From contig WBMZ01008949.1 of NCBI GenBank assembly GCA_013400975.1, forward strand, positions 99,827 through 163,826: DNA of 64,000 nucleotides, written 5' to 3'. Both the position numbers and the translations under genes were made by a program. Shown here one piece after another: positions 13,501-28,500 of this stretch (position 1 is its first letter; every line of letters starts with the position of its first letter). The DNA is from Atrichornis clamosus. Lineage: Eukaryota > Chordata > Aves > Passeriformes > Menuridae. Under the pieces are notes generated by a model, which saw only the letters and a list, made by a program, of their open reading frames with translations, was not told the DNA's origin and searched no databases.

Positions 13501-16500
13501 CCTACACATGCAAAAAGCAATTTTAAATTCAAAGGAGCTCTCCAGTTTGGGTATTAAATGCCTTTACTCCTGCTAGAACACCAGCCCTATGCAATGTTTG
13601 CATGGCCCCTCACATGTGGCACCTCCCAAGACCAAAACCCTGAAAAACTGGGGAGGGAAAGGGGGGAAAAGCGAATAAACTAGTTAAAAGTGCAGTTCAA
13701 TATAGTTTGCACCATTAAAGGCACGGTGACTGGTTTTAACATTTCTTAAATAAGAATACTTTTTAATTTTAAATAAGCTGTAATAAACTTATTTCTGTCA
13801 CAAAGGTTTGGAGCAACATTCCCAATCCTGAATCATCCAAAGGTACCTAAATGCCAGCAATTCCGCCTGGAACTGGAGCACCTGGACTGCCTGATACCGT
13901 GAGACCAATGCAGCACAGGAAATGATCTGTATTCCAAAAAATATCAATCCTGCCAATGTTGGTGCCTTCTGTTGCACCAGTTGGGAAACACTAATGCCTG
14001 GTGGAAAATGACCTCCATTAGGAAAAGGAAAAGCATATGGGTCTGAGCAGGCAGCACAGATATCCACGTGCAGTGCTGCCAAAGAAAGAACGGCGGAAAG
14101 TGCTGGGAAGACGTTCCATGGTTGGACACAGCAGAGACAGCTGGGAATTCTCACTGCACTGGGAGTTTTGGAAAGCACATACTGTGGTGTACACAGGAGG
14201 AGAAGCAGACTTCAGCACAGGCTGGGCCAGGATGCACCGGGAGAGGCAGAGCTAACATTCTCTCCCAGGTCTGGGCTCTCCCGGCAGGAAGGAGCAGGGA
14301 ATTGGGGAAGGACACTCAAAGCCACATTATAAGGGACACTGGTGACACCTGCAGTGCCTGGCTGTGGCACATCCATGTGTACAACACCTCATCCAGCTGT
14401 GCATCCAGAAGGCACAGGACCGGCTCCCACCTACTGCACAAAACTTCAGTGGCTGTTTCACAGTTCTGACAGATCCTCAGTGCATTTACGACAAATTCCC
14501 ATTTAATTGTCATAATTGTAAATTAATTGTAAACCCAGCAAATTTCATCATGCTTTTCTTACAAAAATTCCACTGGTAAGACTAAATCCACATGTAATAA
14601 TTTTTCTCACAGGCACAAAACTTGCTTCAATTCAGAAAATGCCAACCAATAGTACTTAATGTACTACACGAATAACCAAACACACAGAGTATCTACTCCA
14701 TAAGCAGATCATCATTCATATAGAAGTGTTTCCACACTACCTCTGTAGCTGTAAATAGTGATAAAAAACGTGACCATATATATAAACAACCATCCATACC
14801 AAGTATCTCGAAATACTGACCTTTTCTGTTAACCTTAAAGGCATCACTACAGAAGAATACTTAGAAATAATTCTAGGCAAAATGTAATACAACAAACAGT
14901 CACTGACCTGATAGTAAGTTTTTATTTGTTTCACCAAAATAGACAAATTTTGAATCCTTAATGATGCATCATTATTTACTTTTTTGTTTATCCTCTGATT
15001 AGCAGACTTTGGATTGCTGCAAAAGAAAAAAGAAAGAGTAAATTAAACGCACTGAACATTAATCTTTAAAGCTTTCTATAGAAAACAAATGGTATTGTTA
15101 ATGTGCCAGCACAACCACTCCCTGTCTTGATTACCAAGCCTTGTCTTCCCTCTCCACAAATCAACAAGGAGTTGTGGAAGATGGAATTAACTTGAAATGT
15201 GACTCTGACACAGCCAGACCCACACTCTTGTTGGCCATCAACGTGGTCTGGGGAGCACCCATCACAATTCCCGGGGAATGGGTCTGACAGGAAAGTTTGT
15301 GTGGCTCTGCACTTCCCTGCAGCAGCCCCATCCTTGATGGAATACAGACAGCAGAACACAAATATTCCAGCACACACTGCCCACATCAGCACACAAACAC
15401 CAGAACCCAACCTGGCTGCATTATCCAACCTCTATTTACTGACAAACTATTGCTATTTTACCATCATCAGGCACACAAAACAGAAGGTAATTTTCAACTT
15501 TTAGAACAATGAATATGAAATTCATCGTGCTAACGCACACTAAATTATTTTAAATATATTTACAGAGCCCTGAGATCTGTCAATAAAGGGATCATTAACT
15601 GGAGTTTTTGTCATGTACTATCATATACTACCAGATTTTTCTCTGGTTTGTCTTGGCTTCAGAGAGGAAATCAATCACTTTTTCCTTCACAAAGCAGAAA
15701 GGATCTGAGGAAATGCAGATGAGTCACCCTTTTTCAATACTTCATAACACATCAAGCTATTACCACACACAGGACAGCATAACAAGCATTCACCGGGATT
15801 TTTCATGGAAAACAACGCAGAATCAGAGCATCCCTCACAACACTCTTTTAAATGTTTGAAGTATTCATGAGGGATGGCCAGTGTGAAGTTTCTTACTTTT
15901 ACAGAGATACTTGATACAGCTGCACAATACAACTTTTGATATGTAATGGTATTATTGTCTGGTTTAATGATATTATTATCAGATAAATGAGAGCTGGCTG
16001 GGATCCTGCACTCAAACAAGAAACTACCAACTTCTCCCTGTCAAACCAGGGGTTCCTGCAGGGGCATGTGTCTGCTGGCTCTGCTTTTATTCAACATCGT
16101 GATTAATGATTTAGACAATGGAATACAGAATATACTTTCCAGAACTGCCACTGGCAAAGTTTGGGAGAAAAAAATCCCCAAAAAACAACCTTCAAAAAAT
16201 ACTATGGCAATGGAGAATGATCTTGGTAACGTGCAAAAGCAGCATAATGGAATTCAATAACTCACACACAGGCAAAGGATTAGACTCAGAATCAAATGCA
16301 GAAAGAGGAGTCATTTGCTATAATACAAAAATGACCTGAACATTATATTATTATGACTTACTTTGATGCAATTTATCACTTCAATTGGTAATTTCACATA
16401 CTCTCTGCACAAGACAAAATTTACATATTTTCCACATAAATTTAAATTACTTACACAAACTTTATTTGCCTTTTACAGCTTGCTTAATTTTTGGCATACT

Positions 16501-19500
16501 AGATTTTTAAAAATATACATTTATGTCTTTTCTTCTGTTTATTGCTATGAGCATTTCCTGGCTTGTAAGCACAAATAGAAATAATAGAAAAAACATCGCT
16601 GGGAAAGGAAGTCAGGTCATATGTAAAACGCACCTCCAACACACAGACATTTTAAAAATAAAAGCAGTAAGCACAGCATCTTTTTTCTGTATTTATGAAT
16701 GTAAATCTAGGAAAATTAGGACAGGGGTAATTGCCTCATTCCTAAATGCTCATAACTATGTTTCTAAAAATATTATAAATAATTAAAGTACATTTTAGAA
16801 TATATTAGCCAAAACTATGTGACCCAGATGTCACCTTGGATTTATTAGTTTGGCCAACCTGTAGCTGTAAAAGCAACTAAATGAGCTAAAAATAATTATG
16901 CTTTGCAGATGTACAGAACAGAACTCCCTTCCACATTGAATTCATTCAAATTTGTTAAAATCAGAAAAGAAAATCCACAATAAATCCTGCTGACCTACAG
17001 AGATCAGCTGAAGTCTCCTATTTCTACATTCATATCTCCAAAAGGCCGATTTGGGCCCTTAATCTTCATCTTTAATCTTAATGACTATCGGATTATCTCT
17101 GGGCTTTTTCATCATCTTCAGCAGCATTTCTACAGCCACACATTTTAGATTACTCCCCCTTTAGAGCACTCAAAACAGAGGGCACTGGAGTTTCCTGGAC
17201 ATTGTAAAAGCTTGTATTTCAGCATCCACACAAAAATTAGTGTGCAACCACAGGAATTCAAAACACAAATGTCATAAAAGCTCAGGCCTTACATTTTCTC
17301 ATTTCAGAAGCTGTACTAGAATATCGAGATTGATCCTGTATGAACAAAAACTTGTAACACTGGCATAGCACTGGGTCTTCATGACACAGAGGGATCAGCC
17401 CAGCCAGCATGGAAACCTCAGCTCCCTCTATGACAAGCTGACCTGCTTAGTGCCAAGATGATTCATTCCAGCATCTTAAAACAGAAAGTTGGGGTTTTTT
17501 TGTTTTAGTTTGGCTTTTTTCTCATTGTTGTTGCTGGCATAAATTGCAGAAAACACTTTACTGAGGCTGTGAATCTTTGCTGCGAAAACCTGGGCCACAG
17601 ATATGCTCTGGAACTGGATCTTTACCACTTGAAAAAACTCCACAGTCCAGTTAAAAGATGCTCTGCTAGCACAGAGGATCAACAACTAAAATGAGAATGT
17701 CAGCCTTGGGACAACCCGGTGCACAGAACAAGTTTATTTTAATGATTTTAAGCTTTTCCAAAAGATTATGGTCCAACAGAAAACACAAACTCCAAATTTC
17801 CTCAACATTTTTCAGCAGAGCTTTAAAACAGGTAATGGTAACAAGAAGCTTAACCCATTGTTTTTGAGGATCAATAAAACCAAGGCACTTAGATTTCAGT
17901 ACTAACACTACTAATCTCTAGTTATCATTTTAAATTTAATTAAACATGTACCCTCAATAACTCATGATATGTAGTAGACTTTTATCACTTGTTTGGTAAT
18001 TAATGTCCTTTGGATCATTTTTCTTCAGCCATGGGAGGTCAGTTGTCTTTGACTCTCAATTAATACACGTTAGCCATGACTTGGATGACTGACTTGGCAA
18101 GAAAATTGGTTTTTATGCTTCCTGGAGTGAAATCCTACTCTCAGTACCTTCCAGGGCAAACAGGACTTTATCTCTGTGCTACAGTAATTGAAATCTTTGT
18201 AACCACATTATGTCATTAAATGATTACAAACACAGACTGTTTATAGGCTACCTGCTAAAATGACTGCTTAAAGTAAACTTTTAAAAGTTAAAATGCTGAA
18301 AAATAAACTTTTAAAATGGAGGCATTCTTCTACCAAGTGGCCTCTGTGCCTGTGTTCACCAGAGTTCCCTCATCTTCAGTCAGTGATTTCTGCCTTTCAG
18401 ATTACGTCAGAACTGTCAGTTTTGTGGATGGAACAGCCAAGCACAGACCTGACAGATCCCTCCTCGCACCACTGTTACCAAAAGGACCTTGATTAGGTCC
18501 CTGAGCAGGAAATCCCTTATTTAAAAAAAATAACTAAACCAAATATTGACCACCAGATCTCATTCCTCAGAGACTCCAACCTGAATGCTCAGTAGTCTCC
18601 TTAACCAACAAAAGAGCATTTTAAATATTCTCATTTAGTCAATATAGTCCATCATGTTAAGTACTGATGTCTTAATTTGTCCCTCTCGAAGAGGAAATAA
18701 TACAGCAGGATGCTGGCTACACATTTCCATTAGATCTTGTTTGTAGCATTGTATTTTTCAGGTTGGTCCAAACCAGAACATATTAACTTTTCTAAAAAGC
18801 ACGAAATGTGATGTGCAAATATTTTTCATACAGACAGATAAAATTCTGAACATGAACTGTCACAAACCTTACAAGAGAATCTTTAAACTAGTTTACATTA
18901 ATTGAAAACAAATTTATTTAAGATTTTAAGAGAGTGCTTTACCCATATGTTGAATTGTTGAATTTTTATGACCAGTAAAATGTTGATAATGATTGTATTT
19001 TTATTAATGCAAAACAATTCTGTTTATTAGAATACATTTGGTTCAATGACACTGAAATAAACTGGTACATGCTGTTGGGAATACAAGACACAAATTAAAT
19101 AATTTTGAAGCTAAACTGGTTCCAAAATAGACCTTTATAAACCACAGCTTTAAAAAGCAGCTTCTTAAAACCGTAAGATTCTAGTGGCTACTATAAACAT
19201 TTTTAAGGCCATCCATGCTCTGAACTGCTCCTTTTATTAGGTGGAGATACTGAGTTGCTTTAGCGGCAAACAGCCCAGCAAAATAGGGCAGATCTGTCTA
19301 GAAGTCGATAGGAAGCAGAGCGGTAAAAGATACCCTTAAGCAATTTTACATTTAAGAGCAACCTACTTATGACAAGATACATTAATTTCAATAGCAATAA
19401 AACCAGACAGGAGCATCTATCCCAATAATGCATTAGTTTAAAACTCCTGATTACAGAGGGAACTTCAGTGATTTTGAAATACTACCAGTGTCATGAATCA

Positions 19501-22500
19501 CAGATTGAGACTTCATATAATCAGGGATTATGTGTCTTTAATTTTTCATTGACCAAAATCTATCAGAAATGGGAATGTGATAGCTTAATGGCCTCATGCT
19601 TAAATCTGTGCAGACTGCAAACCAGTTGTGTCCTCCCTTGCCATCTGTTCCTTGATGGTACTTAATGATTAAGTCTGGTATCACAACGCACCCTAATTTT
19701 AAATATACCATTGTATTCGTTGAATTCAGTGAAATGCTGAAATAGCACTTTGGAAAAAATAAGTGAACATCTCAAAGGGTAATAAATACTGACTGTTACC
19801 CTGTGGTTTAGCTTACAGTAGCATGTCATTCACTTGTAGAAATACATGTTGCTTGCCTAATAAAATTAAATTTTTTGCAAAGTTCTTTTAACTGGAATAC
19901 TGAGGTTCACTCTTGATATCTGTCAAATATTTCAATAATTATTGATAATAGAATTGCAAGTAATAAAGCAGCATCTCCATTATTTACTATTGGCGTGAAA
20001 ACAACAAGCACACTCAGAACATATTTACAAAGAGATTTACTATAACAGTGTCCTTTTACTGACAAAACAGTAACAAAGTAAAAATAAAACTGGGGCCTTC
20101 ACTGGAGAATAACTGATAATCTTCAAATTGCTTAAACATTTGACAATTTATCTTTTAGTTGTACAACACCTGTATCTATTCCCTCAAGACAATACTGCTT
20201 GAGCAGCAACTGTTGCAATGGTCATGTAGTTCTGTGGACATCTGCTCAAATATCTGCAGATATTCCAAACACTGAGATACCCTTTGCCACAAAATAAGTA
20301 CCAATACCTCAATTTAAGGACACTTTGCTAACTCTGCACTGAGCAAGGATTGACTGTGTGTGCCAAAAGTTCAACAGCTGTATCAAAGGGTTTTTGCCTC
20401 GTGATAATGCAAGCTTTAGGAAGCAGGCCTAACATCAAAAGTCTTTTGGCCCTTGCACAAAACCCCACTTCCTAGGATTATGTCCAACATCATAAACTAT
20501 TAGGAGGCTGAAGCCCTATGCCTACTTAAAAAAAAAAAAAAAAAAAAAAAAGCCAAACCAGGACCAACTGGCCCAACCCCAATCGAGTGGCTGGTGGGGA
20601 TCACAGGGAGCACTGCCAAGAACAAATTCATGGATACCGAGCATATGCAGACAGCTTCCCTTCTCCCAGCCTGAGCTCAGCAGCATCTGACCGGGCTGAA
20701 CTGCTCCCAGGGTAGCTGCTCAGTGCCTCAGCAGTCTTGTTGGCACTCACAGCACAGGAGCTGCCTAATTCCTCACGGCTCAAGTGTGCTACAATAGCTG
20801 TAGCTGAGGCAGTGCCACAAGCTGTGGTGCCCAGTAACCCTGTGTCTCCCTGCTCCAGGGATATGGACCTGCTGCACATCACAGCCTCTGGGTGGTCCCC
20901 CTGGAGTGGCAATATCTGCATGAAGAGACATCCCCTCACATCTGTACATTCCCAGGTTTACATGGGAATGTGCCAGGAGCCAGACAAAATCATAGTATAT
21001 TCAAGAGATCTGCTGATTGATCTTTAATTTCTTCCTCCCAGGATTTTAACACAACCTGAGCCCAGAACAGCCTAGATCTACTTTTGTTCTCTTTTCCTTA
21101 ATAGCAGTAAGGAAGGCGCATGCAGGTGAGCAAAATGTATGAGAAAACAAGAGAGGAAGTAAAACAGTTCACCTGTCAGTGACTAAGCCCACACTGGTAT
21201 CACTGAATTAACACTCCCCAAAATCCCTAGTTCCAAGTTTACAGAGCAACCACTGCCTTTATCATCAAATAGTATGAAATAACTTTATTACTGTTGTTTC
21301 ACCTTGACTTTGACTATTCAATCAAACCTAGGGAGTCACTACTGACTGCACCAAGTAACCTGGGTGAGCTCCCCACAACAAATCAGTGAGAATGTGGAGC
21401 AGCCCCTGCTCCACAGCTGGAAAAGGTAATCTGGCTTCCACCAAACTAAGAAGTGAGAAAAATGTACAGCATTCAGAGCACCACAGAACACTTAACACCA
21501 ACACACAAAATAAACACAACTAGGTGTTAAAAATTTGAGAATTCCTACAAGAAACATCAAAAAACAAAACTTCTTTTTGAGGAAACCTGAGAACCAGAAA
21601 GTCTGACAAATACACTTTTACTCCAACAAATCCAAGTAACTTTCAAGGGACATCTTGTTGGCTTGCTTGGTTGGTTTTGGAGGGGTTTTTTAACTACAAA
21701 AGGTTTAGCAGCAAATATAATTTGAAAAGGGAGAATTAAACTGCTGTAGTACTTGCTCCACACTACTTTCCAAATTAAACTAAACCCAAAAGGTGCCCAG
21801 GATGCAAGGGTGTACAGGCCACAGAGGTCAGGAAAGCAAGAAGGTGAACATGCCACAGAAGCAGAACACTGAGGATCATGAAGACTGAACTTTTGACTTC
21901 TACTTCAAGCACTCCCTGTTATTTTCCCTCTCAGAGTCAACATGTTTTACTTCTGAAAGGAGTTCAAATTTTAAAGACCTAATCAGCCCAGTACTAATTA
22001 ACAGAGTAAGTGAAAACTACTTGACTTTGTGATTAGCACCTCAAAGCAACTGACAAGTAGAACAGTGCAAACATTGCCACCCACAATAATCCTGTGACAA
22101 CAGCAAGATCAGCTTTACACATAAGCACTCCCAGCTCCGCATCACAAGATGCAGCATGACTTGGCACCAAACATCCCAGGGCACTGAAGTGAGGAAGTGT
22201 TCCTACAATGCACCTTGGGGAGATCACTCCGCAAACATACAGGTATTAGTTTGGAACAAACATCAGGAACAGTTATAAAAGAAGCAGAATAGGGCCAGCA
22301 AGTTGTCATCACTGGCAGGAAGCAGCAAGCAGTACAGAAGAGAAGACAATAAATACTTATTGCCCCGAGCAAATGACATTTGTGGAGCTAACACGCTTTC
22401 TAAGGTATTTAAAATATTAATTTAAGGGAAAAAGATTATGTAGGATTTAAAAGCAATACACATTCATGCAGTCTTCTTTATTTATGCTTAAAACTCTTAA

Positions 22501-25500
22501 AAGAAGTTTGTATGTACAAGTTTTTTTCTTCTATTCTAACAGCACCACAGCAGGATGTACTTTGCTTTTTTTGATAATCATAGCACTACCAAAAATAATT
22601 TATCCTCGGAAAGACTTGGGAAAATGTTCACTCATTTTACTCTTGACTTTCAATTTCGCTGAAACTATAAATTCTCAAAAAAAAAATTATTTAGTACTTC
22701 AGAGTCACACTGTCTGACCACAGGTAAATATCTCAGCACTCTTGAGTACTAAAAAATGCAGGAAACACTGATGTGTGATCAGCCAAGTGAGATGGCACCA
22801 GAGCTACCCAAATATTGCAGCTTTAGTGACTAGAAAGATTTTTAGTTGTAAAAATAGCACTACACAGATTTCCAATAAATACTTTTGGTCAGAACACTAT
22901 GATTTTAGGTAATTTCCCTTCCTTATGAAGGGAAATAAACCCTCTCTAAGTAAATTATTAACAATAAGATGCACATCTTGATCTTTCTCCATATCCATTT
23001 TTAGACTAGTGACAATGTGACATTTGTCCACATTCTCTCACACATCTCCTGGTATCAGTATTCTGGTTTTGCCCAGCACACACAATACTCTAAATATACA
23101 GCAAGTGTATTCCCAAGCTACCAGGAAATTACACCAGACACTTTTCGCTCAAGGGCTTATTTAAGAAAACAAAGATACCACACAAAGAAAAACTAGAGCA
23201 AATATTTCCCTGAAGCTTAAACCAAGATAAAATTCTGAAATAAACCTAAGTGGACTGTGTCCTATCACTGAAGGAAAGGAAACAAGTACTGGAGTGTATC
23301 TAAATGTGCAAAACAGATTTAAAGATCCACTCAATTACCAGGAATATGATACACACCATTTATGAGTTCATCCCTTACTGTTTCCCAGTACAAAAATTAC
23401 AACATAAGTTAATTTTTGCTTGGGTCAAGTAGTAGCCCTGCTTCAATTCAAAGCCTTGGCATCAATTAATCCCATGAAACGAAGGGCAAGCATTTTGCAA
23501 ACACTGCTCCACAACAAATGCCTCTGGAGCATCTTCAGGATAAATACTGGACTCAATGCAAAGCAAACAAACACACAGACTCTCACACAGTTATTCCCAA
23601 ATAATCTTTGACCACTGAGGTCATGTGCTCTAACAAAGCAGCATTTGGAAAAAACGTCTTGATCCCTAAATAATTACTACATAGGGAAAAGTGGTGCATT
23701 ATGAAAGACAAGGAAGGCAACAAATTGGTATTTAGAGATAAAAGGGGAGGAAGCAAAAATAAGAAGAACGTATGAATGAACACAAAACTTGAAAGTCCCT
23801 TCTCAACAGAAGAAACAAATGAGGAAAATCTAGAAGTAAGCTTCTCAAATTTGGCATAGGATGAGATGTACTTGATTTGCAACCAATTTCAGCTAACTAG
23901 GTTAGTTTTTAAAAGAAAGATCAGAGCAATACTTTTGCAAAGGTTTGTGGTGTAGAGGTCCCCAGACCAGCCACGAAACCTGAAGCAGCACAGCCTTGCC
24001 CCTGCAAGGTGCAAGCTGCTCAGCCAGGTGTCTGTAGCTAACCTAAAGCTCTGGATTTTACTGCTGCCATTATTTTCATGGAGTGCTTTGAAACATCATG
24101 TAGAACGTGAGTGAAAAGGAAAATACTCTGAAATGTAACTGTAAAGCCTTAGTGAATATATGTTCTTTCCTCGCCAGAATGCTTTCAATGTTGAAACAAG
24201 TTATTTTGGTTTTAGATCTAAGATGGCTATTTATGAAACAGGTGGACAGATTCAAGAAAAAGATCTGTATGTATTTAAAAAATGGTTTTTAATTCAGTTT
24301 TTATTACCTGGCCCCAGCTATTAGCCTAGACTAAGGATGGGGTAAGTAGCAGGCTACCAAAAGAAGGAGAGAAAGTCAAAGAAAGATAATTAAGATGGCA
24401 CATGAAGAGAGGAAAGAAGTGGATGTATATATGTAAAGGAAAATTAGATTATTTAATTCCTAACTGTCAAAATTTTGCAAGGAACAAGAGTGAACTACAG
24501 AGTAGTTTCCTGCTCGGAAATAAATCAGAGTAGCCAGGATGAAGGAAAGTGAACATCAACTGCGAAAAAGGATACAATAGCATAACAACAACTAGTAAAA
24601 TAGAGACATCAGCCAAGATCAAACACTTCAAGCATTCCATGTTCAACCCATGCTTTTTTTCCCCTTAATCTATCAAAACCCCAATCACCTCACAAGTGCA
24701 GGTATCAGCCTATGTCCACCTCACCTGTCCAATTCAGAGCTCACTGCAGGCTGATGTTCTGGACTAAAATTATTCATCATTACACTAAGAACTGTGTTTT
24801 TCTTTTCTATAATCAAAAGGTTTTCATTCCAACAGGTGTGCATTGTGCTGGACCATTAATTAAAGAATTTGCTTCTTTACAAAAAAAAGTTATTATTACA
24901 AATTCAGCTTTCCTAAAGAAAAATCTAGACCCTGTTGCTGCAGAACCACTCTTGAGAGCAACAACTCTCACAAACTCCGAGTGACACCTTGGCACTTGTA
25001 GAAACCTGACAGAGCACATCTGAGAAGTGTGAATCAAACTCATTTGCTACAATAAAGAGATAAATGTGTAGACTTAATGATATTTGACCTTTTCCTAAAA
25101 CACACGTTCTGACTGCTGCTGCCAAAGTCATTAATTTCATTTTCCTCAAAGCTTTTCCATTTTCCCACCCAGCCAGAGCCCAGCTGAAGCTGCCTCTCCC
25201 TACTTGGTTTTCCCAAGAAGGAGTTAATTGGACTGGAGTGGCTGTTCCTGCACTCTTTCACAGAGCCAGGCAGCTGGCTCCAGCACTGGAGACCGAGTCC
25301 AGTTTTCAGGGAAAGATATAGGCAAGCCAGAAGTATGGGCTGGCAAGCTCAACTGCTTGGAAAAAAGCACACAACTGAAGACTAAGAGCTCAGAACAGGA
25401 GCCAAGGAAGCAGTCCACATTCTAGGCACACAGTACCAGGCTGATGGAAGGAAACACTCAGCCAGTCCACCCGGAAAATGTGATGGTGTGAAAGGCCTGC

Positions 25501-28500
25501 AACTGGATCCAGCCAGTGAAAAACAGTGGGAGAATGGCAAAAAGGGAAAAATCCCAGGAGAACAATAAAAGACTCCATGCTTTGAAGTAGTTTTCAGCAT
25601 GTCTGGATGCAACAACTGATATGGAAAGTATAAGTTAATGCATGAAATTAAGACCAAAGTTAAAAATGGCACACTGGGATGAAAGCAGGCAGATTTTCCA
25701 GACAGTGGATTAAATTAATTCAGTTCCACACTTTGGTTCTGTACATTACCAACTCTGCATACAGTCTGTGTCCAATAGTTTCTTTAGACCAGACTTATTT
25801 CCACAAATACAAAGCATAGTAAAATAAAACAATTAAAACTAAAAGACTGTTTCAAGTCTTTGTTCCTTGACCAAATATTAATGGTGGTGGTAAACCTAAT
25901 GAAAGCCCCAATCTTGTAACTACTTGCAGCTGTCTCCTTTTATTCAAAGGAACCAGTAAGACTCTTGTCAGTTTGGGAACCACAGTTCATACTAAAAGAC
26001 TTTCAGCATTTCTTACACAATCCTACTGGAATTCAGTTAACAAATATCAGAGAACAAGACCTATCAAAAATGGAAATAAATACCACTCAGAAAATGAGTG
26101 TTTCTGTGAAAATACTTTGATTTTTTTGGATCAGAGGAGTTTATAAGCAGTACAGTGCTAAGACTATTAAAAAACCCGAGGTAGTGTTAATCAGGTTCTG
26201 GAAAAATATCTCTAGCACAACTAAGTATTATTTTACTGCAACTGTACATAGATATGCAACAGGTGCCTAATCCATTGAATTATACTGGTTCACTGATTTC
26301 AGTACTATATACAAGGTATTTTACTCATGCCTATGAGCATTTTATAATGTTAGAAGTGTAATGATACAGAGGTACAGTAAAGGTATGAAGTATTCCTGGC
26401 ATGCTCCTCCACCTCCCTGCCACGGCAGAACACCACTGCAGTGATCCTTGTGTTCTGATTTATTTCCAAGAAGCGTGACCCCTTTTTTGTATCAAAGAAC
26501 ACAAAGATAAAGGCTCAGATTTAGAAAGACAGATGGGTTTCTATCCAGAAGTATCAGATACTGACTGATCCCAGCAGAAGGTAAGTAACCCAATACTTTT
26601 GAAGAACTGGACCTAAATTTAAACAGGAAATTAGAGACATTCTCTCAAGTTAGGAGCTAATATTATAAACACTGTGACACTCCTTAATTAAAAATAAAAT
26701 TAAATAAATAATAATTAAATTGGCCTTAGCATCTCCAGCAAGGAAGAGCCCCTCAGATGTAACCAAGCACTGAATGGAATTTGTGCAATTTTCTCATGTC
26801 CCAAAACATCCAAAAAGTCAAAGGCAAAAGACATACAAGGAATGTAATGAGTTCTCTCTCATGCACGAGGTACTAATAAACTCAGTGCTGATAAACCCCT
26901 ACAATCTCAGTACCATCAGCATCCTGCAATTATTCCAATGCTGACACCTATTTCCCCTGTCTGAATCATTGCAATTGTTGAAAATAAAGTTGATCTAGAC
27001 AAGCACTAGGAGAAACAAATGCAGGACTGACAAAGTCTTACTTGTAGCTGATGGAGGGCAGGATTAACTCTTCTTTAACCTAGCAAAAAATCTGCTCTAA
27101 CAATGTCACTTTTTTTTTTAATGTTTACAAAGCATGCCTAATCCAGTATTAACACTCACTTGTATGGTCACAGAATTTGTTTTTTCAACATTTGGCAAGA
27201 ATAAAGTAAGTATTAAAGTATATGTGCAGCAGGACCACAGCACCTCTAACAGTCTCCATTGCCATAGCTCCTAACCACAGATCTCTAGTTCTCATGTCAA
27301 GTCACTCAGCTTTAAAAAAAACCCCAAACAAACAAACACACAAAAAAACCCCAACCCCAACATTCTGAAGCAAAACACTTTTCTTTTGAAGTCATGTGAT
27401 ACCAATTTTTCTGCCACATTTCCTCAATATATGGCAGTAAAGAATGAAAGGAAAATAAAAAGAGAAGTAAGAATGGAAAACACTGGAAATAATCTCCATT
27501 GAGGATTAGTTGGGGCTGCATTTTTGAAGTGTTTCTGCAAATGAAGACACTTAAAAGGTGGATATTCAAAGTGAACAGGACTAGAAGTTAACACAGGTTT
27601 CCACAGTGACTTCACCACAGACAGAATCAGACTGAAAAACATGAAACAATTTTTCCCCTATTTCAATCTTGGCACAAAATCCAAAATAAACTGAACCTTC
27701 CCAAAATATGAAGAGAGTTCTAAAAGGCAATTCTAAGTAGTAACGACTCGTAACACATCTCAGTTCCCAGAAACCTTCCAGTGTAGTGACATATTTCTAA
27801 AATTAATTTTATTTGTACACCAATCCTTTTACACTTACCTCCAGTTTGAAGTAGTTTTCACTGTTCTGACTACCAAATTGGGTTTTTTTAATTTACATCT
27901 CCAGTGTGTATTTTTTTAATACATACACACCCAATGCCTCCTAAGTAAACTACAGCAGTCATGGCATGGGGTCAAAGATGCACAAAGTCAAAGCCAAATT
28001 CAACACACGGTGCCTTAGGCATGGGGATGTTTCTTCTCAACAGCTTTCCATTTAACATACATGTATCAGGTATCAATTTATACTGAGTATTAAAAGAATG
28101 ACTGATAAAGTTTAACTTCAAGACTATATTCTTCAAAATCACCTTGCTCCAGTGCTAAATTTGCCTTCCAGCTGTCAAACTTTTTTACCCCACAGAAGTT
28201 CTACGTATTACATGCGTGGCCACAGCTGACAAGCTATGTGCTTTATGCAGTCCAAGAAAAAGGGGAAGAAATTGTAAAATAAAAATAGTATTCTTCAGCA
28301 AATGCATCACTTCAAATTCTTATTAAAACGTGCCACAGTCAACTCAGGATTTTTTTTCAAATTCCATCAAGTTTTTCATGGTATTCAACATTAGAGTGAA
28401 CATTACAAGTGAATACTTGGGAGTTTTAGTTGTACAGAAGTAGGTGACAAAGACAATACAAGTTTCAAAAGGATGTGAATTCACACTTAAATGTGGCTAT

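Noticed and set aside
13798..14469. Overlapping frames on both strands in CCDC88A intron 3, suggestive of a retroviral or other coding remnant
   Set aside because: None gave a recognisable motif; they coincide with a local rise in G+C that lengthens frames by chance.
15066..15428. 120-codon minus-strand frame just upstream of CCDC88A exon 3
   Set aside because: It lies in intron 2, is not in phase through the exon 3 acceptor, and shows no family resemblance.
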